From the NCBI GenBank assembly GCA_031267475.1, contig JAIRZA010000189.1, forward strand, positions 1 through 6,028: 6,028 nt of DNA, given 5' to 3'. The position numbers and the translations under genes are program-made. Under the pieces are notes generated by a model, which worked only from the letters and a program-made list of their open reading frames with translations, was not told the DNA's origin and did not search any database. The DNA is from Spirochaetaceae bacterium. Lineage in GTDB: Bacteria > Spirochaetota > Spirochaetia > Treponematales > Breznakiellaceae. The stretch's first letter is position 1. Every line of letters starts with the position of its first letter. Shown piece by piece: positions 5,207 through 6,028 of the stretch.

Positions 5207-6028
5207 CTACTCGCTGACAAAAGGCCAGCGGACAATAACGATACCCGAACCGCCGTTGCCGCCGTCAGATATACCAGATACGCCGCCGGCGCCGGAGCCG
5301 CCGTCTCCCGTGCCTGCCGCGCCGCTATTTCCGGATTTCGCGCCGTATTGCTCGCCGTCGTTATATTTGTCCTCCGCGCCGCCCGCGCCGCCGCCGGAGT
5401 ACCACGATAGAGTACCGCTAACGGCGGATTGTGTGCCAGATCCGCCGTTGCCGCCGTTTTGCGCCTTTGTAATATCCACGCCCGCCGTTTTAGCGCCGCC
5501 GCCGCCACCGCCGCTCCAACCATAGCCCTCGGTGGTGCCGCCTTTATTACCAAGACTCAGCGCCCCGCTAGGCGCTTTGCCGGTTGTTACCGCCTTGCCG
5601 CCTTGATGATTACCGCTGCCGCCGCCGGAACCGCCGTCAAGTCCATCACCCCAGTATAAATTCGAATGATTACCGCCGCCGCCACCGCCTTTAGCGATAA
5701 AGTCGTCTCCAAACGCGGAATCCCCGCCGTTGCCGCCGCGAGCAGTATTATGGTAAGTCACCGCAGACGACGATTTCGCGCCGCCCGCGCCGACTTTGAC
5801 GGCAAACGTTTTTTTAGCCCCTACAGCGTACTTCGGGTGATAGATAAAGCCCCCGGCGCCTCCGCCGCCGCTGCGCGCTGATTCATGTCCGCTTTTGCCG
5901 CCAGCGCCCCCGCCGGCTACAACAAGGACCGCCACCGTGCCGCCCGCCGGTAATTTTTTAAATGTCAGCGCGGAAGAAGTCTGCCCGCCCAGTTGCGTAG
6001 CGCCGTCCACTATGAACGTGTGGATTTC
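5207..6028 (-). CDS. Glycine-rich, probably secreted or surface protein; N-terminus outside window
   Basis: The frame is open to the right edge (EIHTFIVDGATQLGGQ at the edge), so the true start and any signal peptide lie beyond 6028; the GTG at 6010 is not a convincing start. The 273 visible residues contain 84 glycines (31 percent), with runs of four to six (for example SGGGGAGG, KGGGGGGN, SGGGGGGA) separated by short hydrophobic segments such as TVAVLVVAGGGAGG and KKTFAVKVGAGG. It ends with GGNGGSGIVIVRWPFVSE. An HTF-type segment followed by VLVVAGGGxGG and a closing GGSGIVIVR(W/Y) is a layout I associate with bacterial extracellular or phage-tail-like glycine-rich domains, usually beta-rich. 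No enzyme motif, membrane segment or cysteine is visible in this part. Adhesion or a surface role is inference only. It converges on xre across the hairpin cluster. The long plus-strand proline/alanine-rich frames opposite are shadows of its glycine codons. Confidence 0.75.
   Translation of the reverse strand, partial: EIHTFIVDGATQLGGQTSSALTFKKLPAGGTVAVLVVAGGGAGGKSGHESARSGGGGAGGFIYHPKYAVGAKKTFAVKVGAGGAKSSSAVTYHNTARGGNGGDSAFGDDFIAKGGGGGGNHSNLYWGDGLDGGSGGGSGNHQGGKAVTTGKAPSGALSLGNKGGTTEGYGWSGGGGGGAKTAGVDITKAQNGGNGGSGTQSAVSGTLSWYSGGGAGGAEDKYNDGEQYGAKSGNSGAAGTGDGGSGAGGVSGISDGGNGGSGIVIVRWPFVSE

Noticed and set aside
5077..5553. 158-aa minus-strand frame and overlapping plus-strand Ala/Pro-rich frames
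   Set aside because: They are shadows of the GGC-rich codons of the glycine-rich gene; low-complexity GC-rich DNA keeps all frames open.

Overview
The window looks like a stretch of bacterial chromosome from an acetogen. Its left edge holds the start of acsD, the small subunit of the corrinoid/iron-sulfur protein of the Wood-Ljungdahl pathway, read leftward. The middle holds a complete IleS2-type (eukaryote-like) isoleucyl-tRNA synthetase and a small XRE-type regulator, both read rightward. The right edge holds the C-terminal part of a very glycine-rich, probably surface or secreted protein, read leftward. An acetogenic spirochaete of the termite-gut Treponema kind would fit acsD, the IleS2 enzyme, the style of the XRE protein and the hairpin-rich intergenic DNA. 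This is a guess from general resemblance, not proven by the sequence. A clostridial acetogen is less favoured because the ileS leader shows no T-box.

Layout. 1-689 (-): acsD, 3' end cut by the window. 690-1134: an intergenic region between divergent genes. It holds a possible acsD promoter, a degenerate copy (789-931) of a repeat found again after xre, a good sigma70-like promoter (942-970) and a strong intrinsic terminator (1017-1062) only about 40 nt downstream. The short transcript defined by these two signals is either an attenuated ileS leader or a free small RNA of about 86 nt. Its hairpin loop carries 12 bases matching the conserved 3' tail of 16S rRNA (the anti-Shine-Dalgarno). 1135-4362 (+): ileS with a GTG start. 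4456-4788 (+): xre. 4789-5206: a cluster of four two-hairpin repeat units plus single-copy-like linker DNA. 5207-6028 (-): glycine-rich protein, N-terminal part outside the window.

How the parts relate. ileS and xre lie 93 bp apart with no terminator between them and may be co-transcribed. xre and the glycine-rich gene converge on the hairpin repeats, so the repeats form the 3' ends of both transcripts. A related copy of the repeat linker lies upstream of ileS in the opposite orientation, so the ileS-xre block is bracketed by imperfect inverted repeats about 4 kb apart. acsD belongs to acetyl-CoA synthesis and has no evident functional link to the other genes.

Most notable: the anti-SD-like terminator loop, the paired-hairpin repeat family whose arms change sequence while keeping pairing, the inverted copy across ileS-xre, and a sharp loss of GAC codons in the last third of ileS and in xre.
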